A DNA stretch of 46,309 nt from Lachnospiraceae bacterium. GTDB taxonomy: Bacteria > Bacillota > Clostridia > Lachnospirales > Lachnospiraceae. The stretch lies in assembly GCA_017619295.1 (NCBI GenBank), contig JAFZSQ010000069.1:1-46309 (forward strand), written 5' to 3'. The notes under the pieces were generated by a model that saw nothing but the letters and a program-made list of their open reading frames with translations, did no database searches and was not told where the DNA came from. Shown here in pieces: positions 34,278 to 42,337 of this stretch. Made by a program: the position numbers and the translations under genes. Position 1 is the stretch's first letter. The number at the start of each line of letters is the position of its first letter.

Positions 34278-35999
34278 CTAAGGAAGCATATCAGAGTCAC
34301 CAAAGTACTCTGCCCACTTCTCTGCACGCTCATCCATAATTGCCTGGCCGCCTGCTGAGAGGTAATCAGCCATGTAGCTATCCCATACGGAATCGAAGTC
34401 TGCTTCAGAAGCTACAACTGCGTTATCGAACATCTCATCTCTCTTAGCTGTAAGAGTATCACCAACTTCTGCTTCTGCTGCGATCTCACCAACGTTAACG
34501 TTCTTAGGATACATGCCTTCTGCAAAAGCTGCCTTTGAAGCGCCGTCTACAAGCTCGGGATCCTGATCGCCGTAGCCGTATGCAAGTGAAAGAGCTGCTG
34601 TCTTCTCATCACCGTACCATGTACCGTTACATGTAAGTGTGTAGTCGATGTTCTTACCGGAGTTCTGAATAGGATCACCTGTTGCAGCAATAAGCTGGAT
34701 AGCGCCACTCTCAAGAACCTCATGTGTAACGCCTTCATCACCGGCCTGGAGGTATTTAAGGACCTCAGGGCTTGAAATGAAATCAAGATAGAGGAATGAA
34801 GCAAGAGGCTCATCGTTAGTTGAAGGGAAGAAGATCTTTCTGTCTGTTCCGAATGCGCTGTACATCCACTTGCTGTGTCCGCCGTTCTTATCCTCGAAGG
34901 GATCGATTGCTACGAACTTAGCGTCCTCACCAACGTTTCTTCTAAGGTTGGAGTTGATTGAATCTTCACCATTTCTGAATACATAGTCCCAGTTATGCTC
35001 GAAGCAGCCTACATAACCTGCTTTGATCATATCATCCTCTGTTGAATCTCCGCTGGGATAAAGAGGGAAATCTTTCCAAAGGAGGCCTTCATTATACCAC
35101 TTGTTAAGAAGCTGTACTGCCTCTTTTGTTCCGTTCTGTGTTGCGTATCTGTCATCAAAACCATTTACATAACGCTCTTTATCAGTCATCTTGGGATCCT
35201 GGAAAGAAGCAATAAGGTTGGTTGCTCTCCAGCCTACATCGTAGCTGATTGAGAAAGGAACCATCTTGGAAGCGTCTGCGCCAAGGAGTTCACTTGCGTT
35301 ATCCTTGAAAGCAACGAGCATGTCATGGAACTCCTCAGTTGTTGTAGGAGCCTTGAGGCCTAACTTGTCAAGCCAGTCCTGACGAACGAAAGTAACGCTC
35401 TTCTGTGTCTCTACACGACGACCTTCGATTGCCCAGAGGGAACCTGTCTTGGGATCCTTATCCCAGAAGATGCCTTCTTCGCCGATGAAGTCCCAAAGGT
35501 TGGGAGTTACTGACTTAAACTCTTCTGCATAATCCTTAAGATCTACGATACCGCCCATGTTAGCGTATGTAAGAACTGTAGGATAGCTGTAAGTAACGCA
35601 GATGTCAGGAGCTGATCCGCCTGCAAGAAGGTTGTTGATTTCCTCAACCTCAGTCCAACGGGGAACTGCAACGTACTCAACTTCTACGTTGTACTTATCA
35701 AGCATACCCTTCTTGATGTAATCTGTGTACATGTTGTTTGTAGGATCGGTACCACCATCGTTGTTACGATCATAAATCTCAACAGTGATGTGTCTTGTGT
35801 CGGCAAATTTGCCGTCAACGAGCTCTGCAAGAGCTCCGCTTTCTTCTACTGCCTCTTCTGCAGGAGCTGCTTCTTCTGTCTTGGTCTCAGAAGCTGTGTC
35901 AGCGGGTGCAGGTGCTGCAGTATCAGCTGAGTTACCACATGCTGCAAGAGAAATTGTCATTGCACATGCAAGTAAAACTGATAAAACTTTTTTCTTCAT
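34278..35999 (-). CDS. LplA-type substrate-binding lipoprotein
   Basis: 573 residues. Signal peptide with lipobox SLAACG (Cys near residue 21), an Ala/Glu/Thr/Pro linker, and a long family 1 binding domain of the LplA/YtcQ size class (500-570 residues), larger than MalE-like proteins. GGGAGG precedes the ATG. It serves the LplB/LplC-type permeases encoded just upstream. Proteins of this class bind complex acidic or branched oligosaccharides. In this operon, aldouronic acids (xylo-oligomers carrying methylglucuronate) are the best guess. A weak hairpin with a T-poor tail lies in the gap to the permease gene. Confidence 0.93.
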   Translation of the reverse strand: MKKKVLSVLLACAMTISLAACGNSADTAAPAPADTASETKTEEAAPAEEAVEESGALAELVDGKFADTRHITVEIYDRNNDGGTDPTNNMYTDYIKKGMLDKYNVEVEYVAVPRWTEVEEINNLLAGGSAPDICVTYSYPTVLTYANMGGIVDLKDYAEEFKSVTPNLWDFIGEEGIFWDKDPKTGSLWAIEGRRVETQKSVTFVRQDWLDKLGLKAPTTTEEFHDMLVAFKDNASELLGADASKMVPFSISYDVGWRATNLIASFQDPKMTDKERYVNGFDDRYATQNGTKEAVQLLNKWYNEGLLWKDFPLYPSGDSTEDDMIKAGYVGCFEHNWDYVFRNGEDSINSNLRRNVGEDAKFVAIDPFEDKNGGHSKWMYSAFGTDRKIFFPSTNDEPLASFLYLDFISSPEVLKYLQAGDEGVTHEVLESGAIQLIAATGDPIQNSGKNIDYTLTCNGTWYGDEKTAALSLAYGYGDQDPELVDGASKAAFAEGMYPKNVNVGEIAAEAEVGDTLTAKRDEMFDNAVVASEADFDSVWDSYMADYLSAGGQAIMDERAEKWAEYFGDSDMLP

Positions 36000-36041
36000 T
36001 TCATACCTCCCATTTGATAATATGATTAGTTTTTTATCTGA

Positions 36042-36059
36042 ACTTTCTTAATTGAAAGT
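36042..36059 (-). promoter_or_regulatory. Small hairpin between permease and binding-protein genes
   Basis: A 6-bp stem (36042-36047 with 36054-36059) and 6-base loop lie 12 bases after the permease stop, followed at a distance by an A-rich run and one short T run. It is probably too weak to terminate and may mark an mRNA processing site. Confidence 0.35.
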
Positions 36060-36070
36060 ATCATTTGATG

Positions 36071-36955
36071 TTATTCCTTAACTGCTCCAAGGGTTACTCC
36101 GTGAATGAAGTATTTCTGGAGGAAAGGATAGATACAAAGGATAGGAATCGTTGAGAACATTACCGTTGCCGCTTTCAGTGAATCGGAAAGTCCGGGTGTC
36201 GAGAATCCTTCCTGTGTTGCAACTTCTACTGAGTTAATATTGTTCAGTATGTTGTAAATAAGAAGCTGCAGGGGATAATACTTTTTGTCCTTCATGTACA
36301 TCAACGCATCGTAGTATCCGTTCCATCGCCCTACTGCGTAGAACAGGGCAAGTGTAGCCATAACGGGCTTTGACAGAGGAACATATATTACCCACAGAAT
36401 CCTGAAGAAACTTGCTCCGTCAATCTCTGCGGATTCTCTTAAGGAATCCGGGATGCCGTAGAAGAAGCTTCTCATGATAATCATGTTGTAGACGCTTAAG
36501 CATCCGGGAACTATAAGTACCAAAGGATTATCAAGCAGGTGCAGCTTCTGCATTAACAGATAGTTGGGAATTGTTCCTGCGTTGAAGAACATTGTTATTG
36601 TTATTAAGATGTTGATAAAGTGACGTCCTTTGAGCTTCTCAAAAATCAAAGGATAAGCACAAAGGGTTGTCATTGTTAAGGACAGGATTGTGCATACACC
36701 TGTCAAAAATGCTGTCCAGAAGAAGGATCTTAAGTACTTGGGATCCTTAAGTACGGTCTTATAAGCTTCAAAGTTAAGTCCCTTGGGAAGGAGATATACT
36801 TCATGCTTAATAAGAAATTCCGTGGAGGAAAGGGATCTTGCCAACAGGTTAAACATTGGCAGCAAACACATAATTGCTACGATTGCACATATTATTACGA
36901 ATCCCCAGTCACCGATACGTGATTTGGTGGAATGTATCATTCTGTTCTCTTCCAT
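36071..36955 (-). CDS. Carbohydrate ABC transporter permease (LplC/YtcP type)
   Basis: About 294 residues. The start is placed at ATG 36955, the second of two adjacent ATGs, 6 bases after a GGAGG that follows the LplB stop. The open frame to 37012 overlaps LplB and lacks a ribosome site. Six membrane helices, the first at FVIICAIVAIMCLLPMFNLL. The EAA loop reads ESAEIDGASFFRILWVIYVP, typical of LplC proteins. It forms the channel with the LplB-type permease. The ATPase is supplied from elsewhere. Confidence 0.92.
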   Translation of the reverse strand: MEENRMIHSTKSRIGDWGFVIICAIVAIMCLLPMFNLLARSLSSTEFLIKHEVYLLPKGLNFEAYKTVLKDPKYLRSFFWTAFLTGVCTILSLTMTTLCAYPLIFEKLKGRHFINILITITMFFNAGTIPNYLLMQKLHLLDNPLVLIVPGCLSVYNMIIMRSFFYGIPDSLRESAEIDGASFFRILWVIYVPLSKPVMATLALFYAVGRWNGYYDALMYMKDKKYYPLQLLIYNILNNINSVEVATQEGFSTPGLSDSLKAATVMFSTIPILCIYPFLQKYFIHGVTLGAVKE

Positions 36956-36965
36956 CATGCACCTC

Positions 36966-37913
36966 CTACCAAATACCACGCTCGCCCAACTTACGCGACA
37001 AGAAGTTCGCACTAAGCAGGAAGAATACGTTTACTAATGACTGGAAAAGTCCAACCGCCGTAGTTAAGGAGAACTGAAGTCCCTTAATTCCGACTTTATA
37101 TACATAGGTCGCAAGAACCTCTGCTGCATCCATAACCAGTTTGTTCTGCATTGCGAAGGGTCTGTCGAATCCGGATCCGATGATGTTACCTAAAGCCATG
37201 ATTAGAAGAACAACGATTGTGGGTTTGATTCCGGGTAATGTAATATGCCACATCTTCTGGAATCTTCCGGCACCATCAACGCTTGCCGCCTCATAAAGTT
37301 CAGGTGATACGCCTGCAATGGCTGCCAGGTATATAATGGAGTTCCATCCGAAGCTCTGCCAGATACCAAGTCCTATATAGGTCTTAACCCATGTAGCGGA
37401 ACTATTGAGGAAAGGTACTGACTCTAATCCCATCTTGTTTAAGAGAAGGTTTACGAAGCCGGTTGAAGGAGCAAAAAGCTGTAATGCCAAACCATAAATG
37501 ATGACCCAAGAAAGGAAGTGGGGCATGTAAGTGATGGTCTGAACCGTCTTCTTGAATCTCTTAAGTCTCAGCTCATTGAGTATCAGAGCAAATATGATAG
37601 GTACCGGGAATCCAAAGATAAGGTCTTTCAGATTCAGGGTAATGGTGTTTTTTAAGGCTCTTAAAAAGTCGTTGGACTTAAATGCCTTTATGAAATACTC
37701 AAAGCCGTGGTTCTTGGCCCAGGGCATTTCCCAGATACTCTGTACGATACTGTATTTCTTAAAAGCGATCATTACGTACCACATAGGTAAGTACTTAAAA
37801 ACGATCAAATACAGTAAAGGCAGAAACAGCAGTGCATACAACTGCCAGTATCTCTTTAAATAGACTTTGTTGAGCGGGGCCTTCGCCCCTTTTACAGCTT
37901 TCTCTTTAGCCAA
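36966..37913 (-). CDS. Carbohydrate ABC transporter permease (LplB/YteP type)
   Basis: 315 residues with six membrane helices, beginning YWQLYALLFLPLLYLIVFKY, a typical LplB opening. EAA loop EAASVDGAGRFQKMWHITLP. The start has AAGGAG upstream and follows the GntR stop by 12 bases, so regulator and importer are in one transcript. By family and context it imports aldouronic acids for intracellular digestion by the GH67, esterase and GH3 enzymes of the same operon. Confidence 0.94.
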   Translation of the reverse strand: MAKEKAVKGAKAPLNKVYLKRYWQLYALLFLPLLYLIVFKYLPMWYVMIAFKKYSIVQSIWEMPWAKNHGFEYFIKAFKSNDFLRALKNTITLNLKDLIFGFPVPIIFALILNELRLKRFKKTVQTITYMPHFLSWVIIYGLALQLFAPSTGFVNLLLNKMGLESVPFLNSSATWVKTYIGLGIWQSFGWNSIIYLAAIAGVSPELYEAASVDGAGRFQKMWHITLPGIKPTIVVLLIMALGNIIGSGFDRPFAMQNKLVMDAAEVLATYVYKVGIKGLQFSLTTAVGLFQSLVNVFFLLSANFLSRKLGERGIW

Positions 37914-37925
37914 TTTCGTTTCTCC

Positions 37926-38600
37926 TTACTTAAAGTACTCAGGGTGTTCCTGTCTCATCTGAGCTTCATCAAGCTTATATCTTCCCAAATGCTTCTCAAC
38001 CAGGAAAACAGCAGTTTCCTTATCTCCTGCTTTGATAGCCTCAAGCATTTCCCTGTGATCTTTGACTATCTTTAAGTCCTTAACCGTCTCCACCGAAAGA
38101 GTTCTGACTCTGTCGAAATGAAGCATCATGGTTGAGCTCATATCGTAGGTTGTCTCTTTCCCGGCTGCCTTGTAAATCAGGTAGTGGAACTGGTTATCTA
38201 ACATATATATTCTGTCCGCATCTTCCTTCTCAAGGTAGAATTCCTGAAGATGGACGTTCTCTTCTATCTCGTCTATAACATCCTTTGGAGCTATCTCGCA
38301 GGCAAGCTCGATAACTGCCTTATCAAGAATCTTTCTTACGAATCTTGATTCCTCAACCATGCTGGGATCTATCAGCGAAACATATGAACCTCTTTGAGGT
38401 AAAATCTCAATTATCCCCGCTTTAGCCAGGTCGATGATTGCCTCTCTTACCGGCGTTCTGCTGACACCGAATTCCATTGCCATTTCATTCTCTGAAATCA
38501 GTGTTCCCGGCTTTAAATCAAGTGAAACTATGTTATCTCTAAGTACTCTAAATGCAAAATCTCTGGCTGTTTCTCGCGGTAGTCTTTCGGAAGTGTGCAT
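37926..38600 (-). CDS. GntR-family regulator (FadR/UxuR-like)
   Basis: 224 residues. The N-terminal winged helix is of the GntR type (LISENEMAMEFGVSRTPVRE), and the C-terminal all-helical FCD domain carries likely metal or ligand His residues (DNQFHYLIYKAAG; KDHREMLEAIKAG; VEKHLGRY). Members of this group that lie next to uxu genes sense hexuronates or their breakdown products. As the first gene of the operon, with a candidate operator over its own promoter, it probably represses the whole 13-kb unit until glucuronate or fructuronate appears. The ligand is inferred from context. Confidence 0.92.
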   Translation of the reverse strand: MHTSERLPRETARDFAFRVLRDNIVSLDLKPGTLISENEMAMEFGVSRTPVREAIIDLAKAGIIEILPQRGSYVSLIDPSMVEESRFVRKILDKAVIELACEIAPKDVIDEIEENVHLQEFYLEKEDADRIYMLDNQFHYLIYKAAGKETTYDMSSTMMLHFDRVRTLSVETVKDLKIVKDHREMLEAIKAGDKETAVFLVEKHLGRYKLDEAQMRQEHPEYFK

Positions 38601-38658
38601 TCTGTCTACTCTTTCAATCTTTTATGGCGATTTTGTTAAATATTTATCGCTTGTCTAC

Positions 38659-38668
38659 TTGTATACTA
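38659..38668. promoter_or_regulatory. Candidate GntR operator
   Basis: TTGTATACTA fits the FadR-subfamily consensus TnGT-(N)-ACnA as a near-palindrome. It lies just downstream of the predicted transcription start of the GntR operon, where binding would repress. Confidence 0.45.
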
Positions 38669-38683
38669 GTCTTTCTATGTAAA

Positions 38684-38712
38684 AATCTACCACTAACATG
38701 TTAATCTGTAAA
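38684..38712 (-). promoter_or_regulatory. Candidate promoter of the glucuronoxylan operon
   Basis: On the minus strand TTTACA (-35, 38707-38712) and TAGATT (-10, 38684-38689) are 17 bases apart, about 85 bases before the GntR start. The gene-free stretch 38601-38944 holds this promoter, the operator, the repeat hairpin at 38751 and the hairpin at 38859. I see no further gene in it. Confidence 0.5.
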
Positions 38713-38750
38713 GGGTTGTTTTGGCATATTGCCCAAAAACGAGCAAAATA

Positions 38751-38805
38751 AAAACGGGAAACGTCCCGTGGTTTGGGCGTTTCCCGTCAACTAACATTTT
38801 TTTAT
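38751..38805 (-). repeat. Island-flanking repeat, copy A (terminator hairpin)
   Basis: The first 12 and last 28 bases are identical to copy B at 44695-44748, in the same orientation; only the 12-base loop differs. On the minus strand it folds as a 10-bp stem (ACGGGAAACG with its complement) followed by TTTTTATTTT, a good intrinsic terminator. It closes the island on the side of the GntR operon. Confidence 0.85.
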
Positions 38806-38858
38806 GCAAATATAATCTTGTCTTGTCTAAACATTTCTTAATGTCTATGTATTATTAA

Positions 38859-38890
38859 GAAACGAGCAGATTAAATACTCTACTCGTTTC
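38859..38890 (-). terminator. Hairpin after the precursor peptide gene
   Basis: Arms 38859-38866 (GAAACGAG) and 38883-38890 (CTCGTTTC) pair perfectly around a 16-base loop, 55 bases beyond the precursor stop. The following sequence is TTAATAATA rather than a pure T run, so it may slow or protect the transcript before the stronger terminator at 38751. Confidence 0.5.
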
Positions 38891-38944
38891 CAGTTGCACC
38901 TATATTAATCATATCTATTAGTTCTTTTCTATGTTCTTATTATC

Positions 38945-39127
38945 TTACGGATTTCCACAGTACGGATATCCTGTTGATGTTGTTCCCGAATTGATAGGTG
39001 TTGTTCCTTTGCAACACATAGTAATAACAGCTATGTTATGTCCTTGAGTCTCATCTCCTCCTATCCCATTTATTAATTCGTTATCATTTTCATTATTGCT
39101 CCATAATGCCTCGCTTAAAGTAATCAT
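38945..39127 (-). CDS. Putative RiPP precursor peptide (60 aa)
   Basis: 60 residues, preceded by an excellent GGGAGG ribosome site 6 bases from the ATG, better than those of its island neighbours. The first part is acidic and polar with a WSNNENDNELING stretch and a double glycine at G23-G24, like a leader. The tail is compact and polar with C38, C39 and C57, several Thr/Ser/Gly, and ends GYPYCGNP. It lies 60 bases after a metalloprotease gene, in a cluster with a radical SAM/SPASM enzyme and an ABC exporter, which is the classical setting of a modified peptide. A TATAAA at 39148-39153 could be an internal -10 but has no good -35. It matches no precursor family I recognise. Thioether links from Cys are the most likely change, with epimerisation possible. 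Confidence 0.72.
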   Translation of the reverse strand: MITLSEALWSNNENDNELINGIGGDETQGHNIAVITMCCKGTTPINSGTTSTGYPYCGNP

Positions 39128-39187
39128 TTCCTTCCTCCCTATTCAACTTTATAAGTATGATTAATAAGATGCACGTATCTTTATAAA

Positions 39188-40675
39188 TTATTGGAAGGTC
39201 TCTTCCCACTCTGGAAGCAGTGCATCAATTGCTTTTCTTTGCTCCGATTCTTCCAGCCCAGCTAGTTCAATCATTTTTTTTACTGAATATCTATTAATGA
39301 CAAATGCTACAAAATCAGAACACTCTTCATAAGTCCACTCCTCAGTCTTATCGTTTAACGGGCGGCATACTTTTTCTTTTACTTCGCAATTTTGTAGAAT
39401 CATATGAGTAATCCTTTCAATATCTAACTCATTTTCCGAGTTAATCGATTTAATTCCTATCTCATCTCCTATCGGAGCATAATATGAATCCTCTTGGTTT
39501 AGCCAATCATAAAACATTTCCTTTATTTTGTGATTATACTTGTAGGTTCCCAAGTACTCCGCCATACCCTCTTTTAGTTCTATACTGTCACCTGCAAAGC
39601 ATGGATTAAAAAGTATATGCACATATTCGTGCGGAAGAGTATTCCACTGTAGCAATACTATTGTTTCGCTTTCTGGTTGCACAAAACTTGTCCTATATTT
39701 TTCAGCGCCAACCTTATGACAAGCTATTTTTTTTTGCATGAACTGCTCTATTTCATTAACGTTGTTATTAATAAAAAAATCTTGTATTCCCTCAATGTCT
39801 TCGCTGATATTTGACAAATATCTCTCCATATCGTTAATATCTTTTACAAATGTTCCGGAATACGGATCTCCTGCAATATCCATTACAATATTCTCGATAA
39901 TTATATAATTAAGACCGCCCGTTTCACTATTAGCAATATATTTTACCTTGTCATAAAGTGAATATTCATATTGATATTCTAAGTCAAGGCTTTTTAGCCA
40001 TTCGTTAATAATATGATTTTTATTCTCTGTTATTTCTTGTGATGAAGAATAACATTTCCCTTTTGCATACTTCACAATTGCTTTAGCAGTTTCTCTAACC
40101 ATCTCGCAATCATCATTACTCTGAAATATATCAAAAAACCTAGCGCCCGAAAGATTTAACTGTTTGCAATTATCCTCTTTTCTGTAGTATTCGGCTAAGT
40201 CGTCAATCTGTTCTTCTCCGGAGGCCGCCATTCCATATGCCACCCAGTAATCACAGTTCGACATCCAATATATCAGGTTCGTTTTTGTGTATGTGATTTC
40301 GCCCAATAATATTTGGTCAAGCGGAATCACAAGAATATTTGAATCAAAAAGCGCAAAATTTTCATTCGTCGGATTATGCAAAAAAAACAACTCATAATCT
40401 CCCTTATCGCTTTCAATTTGTGCTTCAGACATGCACTCGTCCACAAATCTGCTTACCTGTAAAGCCTCTTCTTCATTTAATGATTCAATATGTATTCTTC
40501 CATAAGGTTTTTCACATGTTAGCATCTCAAACTGTCTCGAAATAATATTGTCTCTCTTATGGGTTTCCTTAACAAACGATTCTTTTGAGCACCCTGTTAA
40601 AAAAGCCAAGCATGTAAACAAAAATACATAAAGAATAACTTGCTTATATCCTTCTGTTTTAATTTTGATTTTCAT
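39188..40675 (-). CDS. Lipoprotein with zincin metalloprotease motif
   Basis: 495 residues. Signal peptide with lipobox FLTGC (C29), so it is anchored outside the cell. The C-terminal third contains LPHEYVHILF with the zinc site H349-E350-x-x-H353, and 16 residues later KEGMAEYLG supplies E369 as third ligand, the gluzincin pattern. The N-terminal 300 residues show no known domain; the region EAEQ-like helices and several Cys are not diagnostic. In its place between exporter and precursor it could remove the leader after export or destroy the peptide for self-protection. It starts 9 bases after the ABC gene stop. Family name unknown to me. Confidence 0.72.
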   Translation of the reverse strand: MKIKIKTEGYKQVILYVFLFTCLAFLTGCSKESFVKETHKRDNIISRQFEMLTCEKPYGRIHIESLNEEEALQVSRFVDECMSEAQIESDKGDYELFFLHNPTNENFALFDSNILVIPLDQILLGEITYTKTNLIYWMSNCDYWVAYGMAASGEEQIDDLAEYYRKEDNCKQLNLSGARFFDIFQSNDDCEMVRETAKAIVKYAKGKCYSSSQEITENKNHIINEWLKSLDLEYQYEYSLYDKVKYIANSETGGLNYIIIENIVMDIAGDPYSGTFVKDINDMERYLSNISEDIEGIQDFFINNNVNEIEQFMQKKIACHKVGAEKYRTSFVQPESETIVLLQWNTLPHEYVHILFNPCFAGDSIELKEGMAEYLGTYKYNHKIKEMFYDWLNQEDSYYAPIGDEIGIKSINSENELDIERITHMILQNCEVKEKVCRPLNDKTEEWTYEECSDFVAFVINRYSVKKMIELAGLEESEQRKAIDALLPEWEETFQ

Positions 40676-40684
40676 TAGTCTAGC

Positions 40685-42337
40685 TTACCTACCTAAATAT
40701 GTTGTATTATAATCTTTCTCGTTAAACCCATAATGGGTTGTTACTATATTTATTTTTTTAGCACTCAAGTTTTCAATTATCTTTTCAATTGTAATCTGTG
40801 TTTTGCTATCTAGATTATTTAACGGTTCGTCCCAAAAAAAGACCCTGGATTTCTTCAGTAATATCCTGCATATCGCGACTTTTTGGCTTTGCCCACTTGA
40901 CAATTTTACATCCTGGTTAACCAGAGAAGACAATCCATTTTTATAATGTTGTACATCGTCCCAAAGTCCAACTTCTCTGAGTAACTCTTCAATTTCATGT
41001 TCTGTGGCATCCGGAGAAAATAATCTAATATTATCAAGTAGTGACATACTGTACATTTGTGGGTTTGATACTAAAAATGAAATACAATTGGAGAGAATAT
41101 ACTTCTTTTTTTCATCCAATTCTTCATTGTCAAATAAAACCCTTCCATTTGATATGTTTTCCTGTCCGGATAAAGAATTCAGTAAAGTAGTCTTTCCTGA
41201 TCCATTTTCTCCTCTGATAATATAAGGCTTGCCGTAGTTTGTATATCTTTTCGAAAAACAATTTAAAATTATATTTTTTCCTTTGATTACAATAATGTCT
41301 TCTGCTTCTATTAATCTAATCCCTTTTTTCTCAAATGGTGATTCACCACTTTTTTCTTCTCCAATTACTAATACTTGGCATAACCTTTTAACGTTTATTT
41401 GGTATTGCTTTATACGTCCCAGGCCATCAAACACAGCGCTTACATTACCCGATAGAGTTTTGCTGTACATGATACATGCAAACATTATGCCAATCGAAAT
41501 CTCTCCTCTGATAACTTCCATTCCCCCAAGTAACAGAATAAAAAAATAAGTAACGAATCCTATTGAAGAAATAACTGTCTGATAAAAGTATCTTTTCTCC
41601 TCGTTTTCAATGGTTTTGTCCTTTATTTCTTCCATTCTTTTTTCTAAGAATTTCCCTAAAATATAGGATCCTCCATTGCACCTGAGCTCATTTAATCCTT
41701 TTGCGATTTCTGTAATTAAGTCAAAGAAGTAATCATTCTTTTTTATGATTTCCTCTTGAATACATCTGATTTTTCTTAAAAGACTATTCGAAAATAAATA
41801 GGATAACGGAATTGCTAGTGTTGCAAAAATAGCGATAACTTTATTTGTTGTTACCAAGAAAATTTCCGCAACAATTATATAAATAATCATCTGAACGAAA
41901 TTAATAAACTCAAAAATATAGTCCGTATATCGGTTTGAATCATCATTAAATACAGTGAGAAGTTGTCCCGTTGTTATATCACTCTTTTTCCATTCAACTT
42001 CAGATATTTTTGAAATGTATAAATATAACCTGCTTTTTATGCGTATTCTAATGTCTTTTTCGGTTTTTAGTTTGATTTTCATTAAACAGTATCCTGTTAG
42101 CTTGTTAGCCATAAAACAAAAAACTGTCAAAAGAGCACATCTCATTAATTCTTCTATGTCTTTCTGAGATAGAGCATCTATCAGCTTATATGACAAATAT
42201 ATGTTTTGTATTGTAAATAAAGCTACTGTCCCAGATAGAATTGAATAGTTCAGGAGTGCTATCTCATAACCTTTAAAGATATTAGATAAAATAGTTTTAT
42301 TATTAAATTTAGTATCCGTTTTGTAAATCTTGCTCAT
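40685..42337 (-). CDS. ABC exporter, fused membrane and ATPase domains
   Basis: 550 residues. N-terminal membrane domain of about six helices (roughly residues 25-300), then an ATPase domain with Walker A GENGSGKTT (376-384), signature LSSGQ (479-483, Ser in place of Gly), Walker B RVFFWDE (D503, E504) and D loop NNLD. There is no N-terminal C39 peptidase, so it cannot cut a double-glycine leader itself. It likely acts as a homodimer exporting the modified peptide. It overlaps the radical SAM gene by 29 bp with GGAAAA as a weak ribosome site. The final switch His is present in VTTHYGF. Confidence 0.88.
   Translation of the reverse strand: MSKIYKTDTKFNNKTILSNIFKGYEIALLNYSILSGTVALFTIQNIYLSYKLIDALSQKDIEELMRCALLTVFCFMANKLTGYCLMKIKLKTEKDIRIRIKSRLYLYISKISEVEWKKSDITTGQLLTVFNDDSNRYTDYIFEFINFVQMIIYIIVAEIFLVTTNKVIAIFATLAIPLSYLFSNSLLRKIRCIQEEIIKKNDYFFDLITEIAKGLNELRCNGGSYILGKFLEKRMEEIKDKTIENEEKRYFYQTVISSIGFVTYFFILLLGGMEVIRGEISIGIMFACIMYSKTLSGNVSAVFDGLGRIKQYQINVKRLCQVLVIGEEKSGESPFEKKGIRLIEAEDIIVIKGKNIILNCFSKRYTNYGKPYIIRGENGSGKTTLLNSLSGQENISNGRVLFDNEELDEKKKYILSNCISFLVSNPQMYSMSLLDNIRLFSPDATEHEIEELLREVGLWDDVQHYKNGLSSLVNQDVKLSSGQSQKVAICRILLKKSRVFFWDEPLNNLDSKTQITIEKIIENLSAKKINIVTTHYGFNEKDYNTTYLGR

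Noticed and set aside
36958-37012. N-terminal extension of the LplC-type permease
   Set aside because: It overlaps the LplB gene and has a Cys/Arg-rich sequence; a GGAGG site sits right before the ATG pair at 36955-36958.
38751-38805. Flanking repeat as an attachment site of a phage or integrative element
   Set aside because: No integrase, excisionase, tRNA gene or mobility gene is present in or next to the island, and the element folds as an ordinary terminator. The island could still be mobile by homologous recombination.
38601-38944. Additional small peptide gene after the precursor
   Set aside because: Only a 10-codon frame (MINIGATGNE) with no ribosome site was found; nothing resembles a second precursor.
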